Shown here piece after piece: positions 56,469 to 64,000 of a stretch of DNA of 64,000 bases (the first letter of the stretch is position 1; every line of letters begins with the position of its first letter). Source of the DNA: Botrimarina hoheduenensis. GTDB taxonomy: Bacteria > Planctomycetota > Planctomycetia > Pirellulales > Lacipirellulaceae. The position numbers and the translations under genes are program-made. The notes beneath the pieces are model-generated. The model was not told the DNA's origin, did not search any database, and was given only the letters and a program-made list of their open reading frames with translations. The stretch covers positions 1 to 64,000 of the forward strand of contig NZ_SJPH01000011.1 in the NCBI RefSeq assembly GCF_007859815.1, given 5' to 3'.

Positions 56469-59400
56469 GTGTCGTTCTGCCCTTCTAGCCGAAGCCCGCG
56501 GCGCGCGACCCTGGCGTTGCTAGCCGCTTCGACGTGTCTGTTGGTCACGATGGAAGGCCCCGAGGCGCGGGCCGATGCTAACCCCGACGCCCCGGACAAC
56601 CGGGTGAGGTTCGGCGAAGAGGTGCGCCCTATCCTTTCGGACAAGTGCTACTTCTGCCACGGCCCCGACGAGGAGAACCGGGCCGCCGACCTGCGGCTAG
56701 ACCTCTCGGAGACGGCTCGCGAAGCGATAGACTCGGGCGAGTTGCTCCGACGCATCCAGAGTGACGACGAGTACGAGCAGATGCCGCCCCCGGAAGCGAA
56801 GCACGCGCTGACCGAAGCCGAGCGCGAGGTGCTCGAAGCTTGGATCGCCGAAGGCGGCGAGTACGAAGCCCACTGGGCCTTCGAGCCACTCCCGGAGGAG
56901 ATCGAGCCGCCGGTCGATCCCGATGACGGTTGGTCGCGCGGACCGATTGACCGCTTCGTCCGCCGCAAGGCTGTCGAAGTGGGCTTCGAGCCGACCGAGG
57001 AAGCGGCGCCGGCCCGTTGGCTTCGTCGCGTGAGCTTCGACCTAACGGGCCTTCCGCCGACGTTGGACGAGCTCGACGCCTTCCTCGCCGATGCAGCGAA
57101 GCCCGACCAACGCGAGCGGGCGTACACGGACGCCGTGCGTCGGCTGATCGACTCGCCCGCGTACGGCGAGAATCTGGCGATTCCTTGGCTAGACGCCGCC
57201 CGCTATGCGGATTCGTACGGCTATCAGTCGGACAAGCTCAACACGCAGTGGCCGTACCGCGATTGGGTCATCCGCGCGTTCAACGAGAACCTGCCGTACG
57301 ACCAGTTCCTGACCTGGCAGCTGGCGGGCGACCTGCTCGCGTCGCCAACGACCGATCAACGCCTGGCGACGGCATTCAACCGGCTGCACCGCTTGAATAA
57401 CGAAGGGGGCGCCGTCTTCGAGGAGTGGCGCCTCGAGAACGTCGCCGACCGGGTTCACACGTTCGGGACCGCCGTCTTGGGGCTGACGCTCGAGTGCTGT
57501 CGCTGCCACGACCACAAGTACGATCCAATCCCCGCGAAGGACTACTACGCGCTTTCCGCCTTCTTCAACTCCATTGATGAGAACGGAGTCTACGACAATT
57601 CAGAGAAGGTGCCGGCGCCGTCACTGTTACTGCCGACCGACGAGCAAGCCGCTGAACTGGAATCGCTCAGCCGCGCCGTCGAAGCGGCCGAAGCGGCTTA
57701 CCAGCGGTCGTGCGACGACGCGGAACAACGGTTCCAAGCCTGGAAGCCGTCCGACGCGACGCTCCACGAGGTCCCCGACCTCGAGCGCGCCCTCAGCTTC
57801 GATGTCCCGTACGACAAGACGTTGAAGGAAGAGGTCTACTACCCCGCGTCGGGCGACCGAGCCCTCGCGGCGCCCCTCGCCACGATTGAAGTGCAGGACA
57901 GCCCGCTGCCTCGCTTGGCGCCGGAGCGGTCGGCCGACGGACGGGCGTCGTCCGCCGAAGCGACGGCCCCGCGGCTGGCGGTCGGGCTCGACGGCGAGCG
58001 GGGCGTCGTGATGCCGGGCGTCGAGCCGCCCGACCGCTGGAAGCCGTTCTCGATCGTGCTCTCGCTCCGCGACACGAAACGCACCCCGACGCGGTCGGTG
58101 ATCGCGCAGTGCAGCCACGGCCAACTCGCGTTCAACGGCTGGGACCTCACGATCACCGACGGCTACCTCGAATCGCGGATGTACCGCGTCTGGCCCGGCA
58201 ACGCGATCGGCGTCCGCACCAAGGAGCCGATCCCGGCCGACGCGTGGCATCAGGTCACGGCGACCTACGACGGTTCGTCGAAAGCGGCCGGGCTGAGGCT
58301 CTACCTGAACGGCGAGGAACTCGAGACCCGGGTCCTCCGCGACGCGATCAAGAAGCGAGCGATGGTCGAGGTCATGCACGGCGGCGCCGTCACGATCGGC
58401 CAACGGTTCCGCGACGTCGGTTTCGATGGCGGGCTGGTCGACGACGTCCGCGTCTACAAGCGGGCCCTGACGCCCGCCGAGGCGACCCACCTCGCGACGG
58501 GCGAGCCCGTCGAGCCGACCGCGGCGCAGTACGCCAGCGCGTTCGACGCCGACGCCCGCGCGGCGCTCGCGCGGCTGACCGAAGCCCGCGAAGCGCTGAT
58601 CCGGGCCGAGGAGTTGATCCAAGAAGTCCCCATCATGGAAGAGGCCGCCGAGCCGCGCGAAGCGCACGTGCTGGCCCGCGGCGCATACGACGCCGAGACG
58701 GGCCCGGACACGCTCGTCGAGCGGGCGGTCTTCAGCGACTTCGGACCGCGGTTCCCGGCCGACGAGCCGCTCGACCGACTGGGTCTTGCCCGCTGGGCGA
58801 CCGACCCGGAGCACCCGCTTACGGCGCGCGTGTTCGTCAATCGGATGTGGGCCAACTTCTTCGGCGCCGGCCTCGTCCGCACGCCCGAGAACTTCGGCCT
58901 CCAGGGCGAACTGCCGACCCACCCGGAGCTGCTCGACTGGCTCGCGCGGGACTTCGTCGAACACGGGTGGGATATCAAACGGCTGTGCGAGCAGATCGTA
59001 CTGTCGGCGACCTACCGCCAGGACTCGAAGCCGTCGCCCGAGTTGGCCGAAGCGGACCCTGAGAACCGCTTGCTGGCGCGGGGCCCGGCGTACCGGCTCG
59101 ACGCGGAGGAGATTCGGGACCTGGCGTTGGCTGTTTCGGGGCGGATGAACCGCGCGATCGGCGGCCCGCCCGTTTCGCCCTACCAGCCGGGCGACGACCT
59201 GTGGAAGGAGTCCAACTCGATGTCGCCGTCGTACCAGCAGTCGGTCGGCGTCGATCTGTACCGCCGATCGTTGTACTCGGTTTGGAAACGGACCGCCCCG
59301 CTGCCGAACATGATGGCGTTCGACACGCAGTCACGCGAGGTCTGCACGGTCGCGCGCCCGCGCACCAACACGCCGCTGCAGGCGTTGGTGCTGCTGAACG

Positions 59401-59714
59401 ACCCGCAGTTCGTCGAGGCGGCCCGCTCGTTGGCCGAGCACTCGATGCGGCGCGGCGGCGACGCCGGCGACCAGATCGCGTGGGCCTTCCGGTCCTTGAC
59501 CGGCCGCGCGCCTGACGACCGAGAGCGAGCGGCGTTGATCGCCCTGCTCGACGCCGAGACCGCCCACTACGCGGACGACCCCGACGCGGCCGCCGGGCTG
59601 CTGAGCATCGGCGAAAGCGACGCCCCGGCGGAGCTCGACACGAACCGGCTCGCGGCGATGACCGTCGTCTGCCAAGCCGTCATGAACCTCGACGCCACGG
59701 TGTGGAAGCGATGA
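56469..59714 (+). CDS. PSD1/PSCyt protein with LamG domain
   Basis: A 1081-aa exported protein. The GTG start at 56469 has a clear SD (aaggag at 56454-56459) and opens a signal peptide (about 10-35). The frame upstream overlaps the GH86 gene and was rejected. PSCyt1 with the haem-type CYFCH (C60, C63, H64); DUF1549 (about 130-340) with [11 protein letters not shown]; a LamG domain (about 495-690, [20 protein letters not shown]); DUF1553 (about 790-1050, [20 protein letters not shown]). The LamG insert is absent from the paralogue at 6117 and suggests polysaccharide binding. The stop overlaps the DUF1501 start (ATGA). No reaction is established for the family. Confidence 0.88.
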   Translation: MSFCPSSRSPRRATLALLAASTCLLVTMEGPEARADANPDAPDNRVRFGEEVRPILSDKCYFCHGPDEENRAADLRLDLSETAREAIDSGELLRRIQSDDEYEQMPPPEAKHALTEAEREVLEAWIAEGGEYEAHWAFEPLPEEIEPPVDPDDGWSRGPIDRFVRRKAVEVGFEPTEEAAPARWLRRVSFDLTGLPPTLDELDAFLADAAKPDQRERAYTDAVRRLIDSPAYGENLAIPWLDAARYADSYGYQSDKLNTQWPYRDWVIRAFNENLPYDQFLTWQLAGDLLASPTTDQRLATAFNRLHRLNNEGGAVFEEWRLENVADRVHTFGTAVLGLTLECCRCHDHKYDPIPAKDYYALSAFFNSIDENGVYDNSEKVPAPSLLLPTDEQAAELESLSRAVEAAEAAYQRSCDDAEQRFQAWKPSDATLHEVPDLERALSFDVPYDKTLKEEVYYPASGDRALAAPLATIEVQDSPLPRLAPERSADGRASSAEATAPRLAVGLDGERGVVMPGVEPPDRWKPFSIVLSLRDTKRTPTRSVIAQCSHGQLAFNGWDLTITDGYLESRMYRVWPGNAIGVRTKEPIPADAWHQVTATYDGSSKAAGLRLYLNGEELETRVLRDAIKKRAMVEVMHGGAVTIGQRFRDVGFDGGLVDDVRVYKRALTPAEATHLATGEPVEPTAAQYASAFDADARAALARLTEAREALIRAEELIQEVPIMEEAAEPREAHVLARGAYDAETGPDTLVERAVFSDFGPRFPADEPLDRLGLARWATDPEHPLTARVFVNRMWANFFGAGLVRTPENFGLQGELPTHPELLDWLARDFVEHGWDIKRLCEQIVLSATYRQDSKPSPELAEADPENRLLARGPAYRLDAEEIRDLALAVSGRMNRAIGGPPVSPYQPGDDLWKESNSMSPSYQQSVGVDLYRRSLYSVWKRTAPLPNMMAFDTQSREVCTVARPRTNTPLQALVLLNDPQFVEAARSLAEHSMRRGGDAGDQIAWAFRSLTGRAPDDRERAALIALLDAETAHYADDPDAAAGLLSIGESDAPAELDTNRLAAMTVVCQAVMNLDATVWKR

Positions 59715-61138
59715 AACGACTCAACGCAGAAGCGACCGAACGACTGCTGGGCGTCAACCGCCGGCACTTCTTGAAGCAGAGCAGCGCGGGCGTCGGCGCC
59801 GCGGCGCTGTCGTTGCTGCTGGGCGACAAGTCCCACGCGCTGGGCACGCACTTCGCCCCGAAGGCGAAGCGGGTCATCTACCTGTTCCAATCGGGCGGCC
59901 CCGCACAGCAAGACCTCTTCGACTACAAGCCGCTGCTCAACGAGCGCAACAGCGAGGAGCTGCCGCCCGGCATCCGGGGTGAGCAACGGCTCACCGGCAT
60001 GTCGGCCAACCAGTCGTCGCTGCCGTTGGCCGGCTCGCGCTTCAAGTTCGCCCAGCACGGCGAATCGGGGGCGTGGCTCAGCGACCTGCTCCCGTACCAC
60101 CAAGAGATCGTCGACGACATCTGCTTCATCAAGTCGATGAACACCGAGGCGATCAACCACGACCCGGCGATCACGATGTTCCAGACCGGCTCGCAGATGG
60201 CGGGCCGGCCGTCGTTGGGCGCGTGGCTCTCGTATGGGCTGGGCAGCGCGAACGCCGACCTGCCGTCGTTCATCGTGTTGGCGTCGGCCGGCCAGGGCGG
60301 CCAGCCGCTCTACGCCCGGCTCTGGGGGAGCGGCTTCCTCGACTCGCGTCACCAAGGGGTCCGCCTCCGCTCGGGCGCCGACCCGGTCCTCTACCTGTCG
60401 AACCCCGACGGCGTCTGCAGCTCGCGGCGCCGCGCGCAGCTCGACACGATCAACGACCTCAACCGACGCCAGTTCGAGAACGAGCTCGACCCGGAGATCG
60501 AGTCGCGCATCGCCCAGTACGAGATGGCCTTCCGCATGCAGACCAGCGTGCCGGAGGTGACCGACCTCGCGGACGAGCCCGAATCGACCTTCGAGCTGTA
60601 CGGCGAAGACGCCCGCAAGCCGGGGACGTTCGCCGCCAACTGCTTGCTGGCGCGGCGGCTCGCGGAGCGTGACGTCCGCTTCATCCAGCTCTACCACCAG
60701 GGGTGGGACCAGCACGCCAACCTGCCGGAACAGATCCGCGGGCAAGCGAAGGAGACCGACCAAGCCTCCGCGGCGCTCGTGCGCGACCTCAAGCAACGCG
60801 GCATGCTCGACGACACGCTCGTCATCTGGGGCGGCGAGTTCGGCCGGACCTCGTACACGCAGGGCCTGCTGACCGCCGACAACTACGGCCGCGACCACCA
60901 CCCGCGGTGCTTCACCACCTGGCTGGCGGGCGGCGGCGTCAAGCCGGGCGTCACGCACGGAGCCACCGACGAGTTCGGGTACAACGTCGTCTCGGACGGC
61001 GTGCACGTGCACGACTTCAACGCGACGGTGCTGCACCTGCTCGGCATCGACCACGAGCGGCTCACGCACAAATACCAAGGCCGCCGCTTCCGCTTGACGG
61101 ACGTACACGGATCGGTGGTCAGCCCGATCCTCGCGTAG
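59711..61138 (+). CDS. DUF1501 protein, Tat-exported
   Basis: A 475-aa partner of the preceding PSD1 protein. I chose the start at 59711 because it overlaps the PSD1 stop (ATGA). Tat signal [13 protein letters not shown] (residues 18-30). Family marks are [34 protein letters not shown]-free core, [12 protein letters not shown] and [12 protein letters not shown]. The last 11 codons are identical in DNA to those of a third DUF1501 gene that enters the window from the right edge (63914-64000). That identity continues through about 215 bp of downstream sequence as part of an inverted repeat. Confidence 0.9.
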   Translation: MKRLNAEATERLLGVNRRHFLKQSSAGVGAAALSLLLGDKSHALGTHFAPKAKRVIYLFQSGGPAQQDLFDYKPLLNERNSEELPPGIRGEQRLTGMSANQSSLPLAGSRFKFAQHGESGAWLSDLLPYHQEIVDDICFIKSMNTEAINHDPAITMFQTGSQMAGRPSLGAWLSYGLGSANADLPSFIVLASAGQGGQPLYARLWGSGFLDSRHQGVRLRSGADPVLYLSNPDGVCSSRRRAQLDTINDLNRRQFENELDPEIESRIAQYEMAFRMQTSVPEVTDLADEPESTFELYGEDARKPGTFAANCLLARRLAERDVRFIQLYHQGWDQHANLPEQIRGQAKETDQASAALVRDLKQRGMLDDTLVIWGGEFGRTSYTQGLLTADNYGRDHHPRCFTTWLAGGGVKPGVTHGATDEFGYNVVSDGVHVHDFNATVLHLLGIDHERLTHKYQGRRFRLTDVHGSVVSPILA

Positions 61139-61353
61139 CGTGCTATACAACAAGGTTGTCAAACGATTTCGACCGGCATTTGCTGATCGATCGCAACTTG
61201 CAGCCCTGTGTCCGAGTGTTGGATTGTCACATAACGCGTATGGTCTGTGATCGGCAGCCGAAAAGTGCAGCGCCCGGCGGGCCCCTTGGGGCGCCCGAAT
61301 CGTGCAGCGCGCCGCTGTGCCGAGTGCGGTAGCCCAGTACTTTCGGACAGCGG
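61106..61353 (+). repeat. Left arm of a perfect 248-bp inverted repeat
   Basis: Identical, by eye, to the reverse complement of 63699-63946. It covers the last 33 bp of the DUF1501 gene, the following intergenic DNA, and the outer end of the IS3 element (tagcccagtactttcgg). The coding DNA just upstream differs between the arms at several codons, so identity stops sharply inside the genes. Confidence 0.9.
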
Positions 61354-61368
61354 CGGGGCGTTGTTGAA

Positions 61369-61744
61369 TCACGCCGCTTGCGCCGGGGCGTGTTCGGCTT
61401 CGAACTGCTCGGGGCTCTTGTAGCCGAGCGTCTGGTGCCGGCGTCGTGGGTTGTAGAACGTCTCGATGTAGCGGAAGACGCTGAGACGCGCCTCGCCCAA
61501 GCTCGCGTACGCCCGGTGGTTGGTCCACTCGTGCTTGAGGCTCACAGAAGAAGCGCTCGACCACGGCGTTGTCGTAGCAGTTCCCGGTCCGACTCATCGA
61601 GACCTTGATGTCGAGCGTCGCGAGCGTGCGTTGGTAGTCGTCGCTGGTGTACTGGCAGCCCCGGTCGCTGTGGTGCAGCAGCTCGCTTCGCCCGGGACGC
61701 CGCTTCTTCACTGCGTCGTGCAACGCTTCGCTCACCAAGTGCGA
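61369..61744 (-). pseudogene. IS3 OrfB transposase remnant, frameshifted
   Basis: The C-terminal third of an IS3 transposase: HSDRGCQYTSDDYQ, then DNAVVERFF with the catalytic glutamate, ending HAPAQAA. An extra base near 61544 shifts the frame after VERFF. Its N-terminal two thirds are cut off at 61745, where the left end of a second IS3 begins. It is not functional. Confidence 0.85.
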
Positions 61745-61780
61745 TAGCCCACGACTTTCGGACAGCGGCGGGGCGGGGCT

Positions 61781-62665
61781 CTACGCCGCTAGGACCGGGG
61801 CGTATTCGGTTTCGAACTGATCGGGACTCTTGTAGCCAATCGCTTGATGAAGCCGCTCGCGATTGTAGAACGTCTCGATGTACTTGAACACGCTCAGGCG
61901 AGCCGCCTCAAGGTCGGCGTAGCTCTCGTGGCCCGTCCATTCGTGCTTGAGCGACCAGAAGAACCGCTCGGCCACCGCGTTGTCGTAGCACTCGCCAGGC
62001 CGGCTCATCGAGCAGGTGACCCCCAGCCCTCGGAGCGTCTTCTGGTACGCGTCGGAGGTGTACTGGCAGCCGCGGTCGCTGTGGAGCAGCAGCCCCTCGC
62101 CGGCCGGCCTCCGCGACTCGATCGCACGCCGTAGCGCCTCACCGACCAGCGGCGTCGCCAGCGACTCGCTGATCGACCAGCCAACCACCTTGCGGCTGAA
62201 GAGGTCCAGCACCACGGCCAGGTAGACCCAGCCTTGTGCGGTCGCCAGGTAGGTGATGTCGGTGACCCACTTCTGGTTGGGACGCGTCGCGTCGAAGTCA
62301 CGGTCCAGCAGGTTGGGCGCCGCTTGCTTCAACGGGTCGGCCTGCGTGGTGGTCGGCGTGAAACCCTTCGAAACCCGGCTTCTCAGGCCCATTTCTCGCA
62401 TCGAACGCGCCACCGTGTTGCGGCACGCCCGCTCGAGCCCTTCGCATTCGGCCAGCTTCTTGGCGACCTTGCCGCTGCCGTAGACCCCATGCGAATCAGC
62501 GTGGACCTGCCGCACCGACGCGTCGATCCGAGCCCGCCGCTGAGCACGCGGGCTCGGCGGCCTGTCCACGGAGTCGTAGTAGCCCGACCTCGAAACGTCG
62601 AGCACCTCGCACATCAGGGCGATCGGGAACGAGTCGCGGTTCGCTGCGATCCAGGCGTACTTCAC
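61781..62665 (-). CDS. IS3-family transposase OrfB
   Basis: A 294-aa DDE transposase subunit. The GTG start at 62665 has an SD (aaggag) and overlaps the OrfA tail stop. It opens VKYAWIAANRDSFPIALMC, the usual OrfB beginning. An HTH_21 segment is followed by the rve core with D in VTDITYL, D in LLHSDRGCQYTS and E in NAVAERFFWSLK; the C-terminus reads LHQAIGYKSPDQFE. It is full length and intact, but its OrfA partner is broken by the IS110 insertion, so the element is probably immobile unless helped in trans. Confidence 0.9.
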   Translation of the reverse strand: MKYAWIAANRDSFPIALMCEVLDVSRSGYYDSVDRPPSPRAQRRARIDASVRQVHADSHGVYGSGKVAKKLAECEGLERACRNTVARSMREMGLRSRVSKGFTPTTTQADPLKQAAPNLLDRDFDATRPNQKWVTDITYLATAQGWVYLAVVLDLFSRKVVGWSISESLATPLVGEALRRAIESRRPAGEGLLLHSDRGCQYTSDAYQKTLRGLGVTCSMSRPGECYDNAVAERFFWSLKHEWTGHESYADLEAARLSVFKYIETFYNRERLHQAIGYKSPDQFETEYAPVLAA

Positions 62666-62703
62666 TGCGACTCCTTCGCGAAGTACGCGGTTGCTTTTTT
62701 TAT
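62662..62703 (-). pseudogene. IS3 OrfA, C-terminal tail
   Basis: The last codons of OrfA (KKATAYFAKESQ, stop at 62662-62664) survive next to OrfB. They include the slippery heptamer AAAAAAG (minus strand, 62700-62694), the standard -1 frameshift site for making the OrfAB fusion in IS3 elements. The rest of OrfA is interrupted here and resumes as an N-terminal piece at 63525-63663. Confidence 0.75.
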
Positions 62704-62962
62704 CGGGTATGGATGGGGGTCGTTGAGTCGGTCTGCTGGCCGTGGTCCGATAGCGGGACCGGGTCAGGGGACGGAATGTTGATCCACGGAATCCCAGTGA
62801 CGCGACGGGCCACTCATTCCGGGGCCGGCCGAGAGATCCTATGGGCCTTGAGCCCGCTTTTTTACCTGGCCGCCCCCACGGCCCACCCGGATGGGCTCCG
62901 AGCCCGAAGAGGTAGTTGCCGAGCGGCCCGGCTCGTCCGTCACGCATCCCGAGGACCAAGCC
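62704..62962 (+). ncRNA. Candidate IS110 leader (bridge-RNA region)
   Basis: About 260 bp of non-coding DNA between the IS3 junction and the IS110 recombinase start, with short GC-rich stems (for example gggc-cttga-gccc near 62843-62855). In IS110-group elements the bridge RNA is encoded upstream of the recombinase. The position and length fit, but I cannot fold it or identify target- and donor-binding loops. The element is truncated, so it may be a relic. Confidence 0.35.
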
Positions 62963-63524
62963 ATGAAGCGGTTCATCGGCCTGGACGTCCACAAGACGGT
63001 CGTCGAGGCGTGCGTGATCGACGCGGGAGGCAAGCGACTCTTCCGACGCCGGATCGAGTGCACCCGCGAAGCCTTGCTGCGGCTCGGACAGGAATTGACG
63101 CCGGAAGACAGCGTCGCGTTGGAAGTCACCACCAACGCCTGGGCCGTGGCCGACCTGCTCCAGCCGCTGGTTGGCCGGCTCGTTGTCAGCAACCCAATGA
63201 AGACCAAGGCGATCGCCGAAGCGAAGGCGAAGACCGACAAGGTCGACGCCGAGGTGCTGGCCCAGCTCCTGCGATGCGACTACCTGCCCAGCGTCTGGGT
63301 CCCCGACCCGGCGACCCGGTCGCTCCGCCAGCTGACCAGTCGCCGCGAGCGGCTCGTCTCCGAGCGAACGCGGCTGAAGAACCGTGTCCAGAGTGTGCTG
63401 GCGGGCCGCCTCGTTCCGGTCCCGGTGAAGACGCTGTTCAGCCAGGCCGGATTATTGTGGTTGGCCGACTGCGAATTGCCGACGGACCAACGATCGCTCA
63501 TCGAGTCGGACCTGCGGCTGGTAC
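62963..63524 (+). pseudogene. IS110-family recombinase, truncated
   Basis: The N-terminal 187 residues of an IS110 DEDD recombinase: D8 in FIGLDVHKTVVEA, E54 in VALEVTTNAW, D92 and D95 in AKTDKVDAEVLAQLL. The C-terminal domain with the catalytic serine is missing. From about 63525 the frame runs antisense through an IS3 OrfA, so the unit was cut by a deletion or recombination. It is not functional. Confidence 0.88.
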
Positions 63525-63663
63525 GCCACTCACGCAGCGACTGCTCGCTCACCCCAACCGCTTCGGCCGCCCGGGCGAACGAGTACTTCTCTTCAACGAC
63601 CAGACGCACCGCCTCTCGCTTGAACGCCTCGTCGTAACTCCGACGCTTCTTCGATTCGATCAT
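63525..63663 (-). pseudogene. IS3 OrfA, N-terminal part
   Basis: About 46 residues of an IS3 OrfA helix-turn-helix subunit (MIESKKRRSYDEAFKREAV and onward, VGVSEQSLREW), starting 59 bp inside the right IS3 end. It is broken at the junction with the IS110 remnant; roughly 40 central residues are absent from the window. The original partner is either the intact OrfB or the OrfB remnant further left. Confidence 0.85.
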
Positions 63664-63698
63664 CTCGGACCTCCTGGCGATAGATTAGCTCGACCCGC

Positions 63699-63946
63699 CC
63701 GCTGTCCGAAAGTACTGGGCTACCGCACTCGGCACAGCGGCGCGCTGCACGATTCGGGCGCCCCAAGGGGCCCGCCGGGCGCTGCACTTTTCGGCTGCCG
63801 ATCACAGACCATACGCGTTATGTGACAATCCAACACTCGGACACAGGGCTGCAAGTTGCGATCGATCAGCAAATGCCGGTCGAAATCGTTTGACAACCTT
63901 GTTGTATAGCACGCTACGCGAGGATCGGGCTGACCACCGATCCGTG
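63699..63946 (-). repeat. Right arm of the perfect 248-bp inverted repeat
   Basis: The reverse complement of 61106-61353. It includes the IS3 end (63717-63722 gggcta), the identical intergenic DNA, and the 3' end of the third DUF1501 gene. Confidence 0.9.
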
Positions 63947-64000
63947 CACGTCGGTCAGGCGGAACTCACGGCCCTGGTAGTGGTAGGTGAGCCGCTCGTG
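63914..64000 (-). CDS. DUF1501 protein, C-terminal end (runs off the window)
   Basis: The last 28 codons and stop of a DUF1501 gene transcribed leftward from beyond the window: [20 protein letters not shown], then SVVSPILA. It differs from the DUF1501 at 59711 in the first half (THKYQGRRF there) and is identical in DNA over the last 11 codons. A matching PSD1 gene probably lies further right. Confidence 0.85.
   Translation of the reverse strand, partial: HERLTYHYQGREFRLTDVHGSVVSPILA

Larger units (their letters stand above)
61330..63722. mobile_element. Nested and decayed IS3/IS110 cluster
   Basis: IS3-type ends (tagccca...actttcggacagcgg) occur at 61330 and, inverted, at 63722, with another left end at 61745. 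Inside, in order, are the C-terminal remnant of one IS3 OrfB, a complete second OrfB with the tail of its OrfA, a truncated IS110 unit, and the N-terminal part of an IS3 OrfA. The outer flanks are inverted copies of each other and not short direct repeats, so the present arrangement arose by recombination and not by simple insertion. Confidence 0.8.

Noticed and set aside
59567..61738. A 723-codon minus-strand frame through DUF1501 starting with transposase sequence
   Set aside because: Only its first 60 or so codons are the IS3 remnant; the rest is antisense of DUF1501 reached through a frameshift.
1..64000. tRNA, rRNA or riboswitch genes
   Set aside because: I looked for tRNA-like ends and known conserved strings and found none. 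A covariance search would be needed to exclude small ones.

Overview
The window looks like chromosomal DNA of a marine planctomycete, probably Pirellulales (Lacipirellulaceae-like). The reasons are high GC and a set of families typical of that group: paired cytochrome-like PSD1 (DUF1549/DUF1553) and Tat-type DUF1501 proteins, DUF1559 prepilin-like proteins, planctomycete ECF sigma/FecR pairs, dockerin plus PEP-CTERM tails, LEPR-XLL-type N-termini, and many S1 sulfatases. The taxonomy is an inference; no rRNA or tRNA was seen.

Most of the window (about 1.2-61 kb) reads as one large locus for a sulfated red-algal galactan of the agar/porphyran type. Present are two GH16 enzymes (2854-4083, 27774-28751), two GH86 agarase/porphyranase-like enzymes (19220-22174, 54383-56389), two GH29 enzymes (1284-2801, 28818-30368), two GH2 enzymes (15089-17560, 50955-54038), four S1 sulfatases (13515, 33292, 34845, 45215), a beta-helix protein, a DUF5060 protein, and a Tat-exported Gfo/Idh oxidoreductase. 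There is no SusC/SusD.

Right of the sulfatase pair lies an AraC regulator divergent from a tight operon (37510-43628). It encodes a FucP-type permease, a UxaE-like epimerase, an aldo-keto reductase, an RbsD/FucU mutarotase, a COG3618 lactonase and a zinc dehydrogenase. Together these spell an oxidative L-galactose route: L-galactose, L-galactonolactone, L-galactonate, D-tagaturonate, D-fructuronate. They do not spell a canonical L-fucose route. L-galactose (6-sulfate) is a building block of porphyran, so the extracellular and intracellular halves fit together.

An ECF sigma factor, a FecR-LamG transmembrane protein and a GH16 enzyme overlap start-to-stop (25571-28751), next to a DUF1559 protein and a small lipoprotein. 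This suggests galactan sensing wired to enzyme expression.

Mobile DNA sits at both ends and in one gap. A complete IS630 with TA duplication is at 3-1186. A DDE integrase gene is split in two (9649-10304 and 12844-13234) by a 2.54-kb element that encodes only a large serine recombinase and a 70-aa partner. A nested, decayed IS3/IS110 cluster lies at 61330-63722. That cluster is bracketed by a perfect 248-bp inverted repeat, which includes the 3' ends of two convergent DUF1501 genes.
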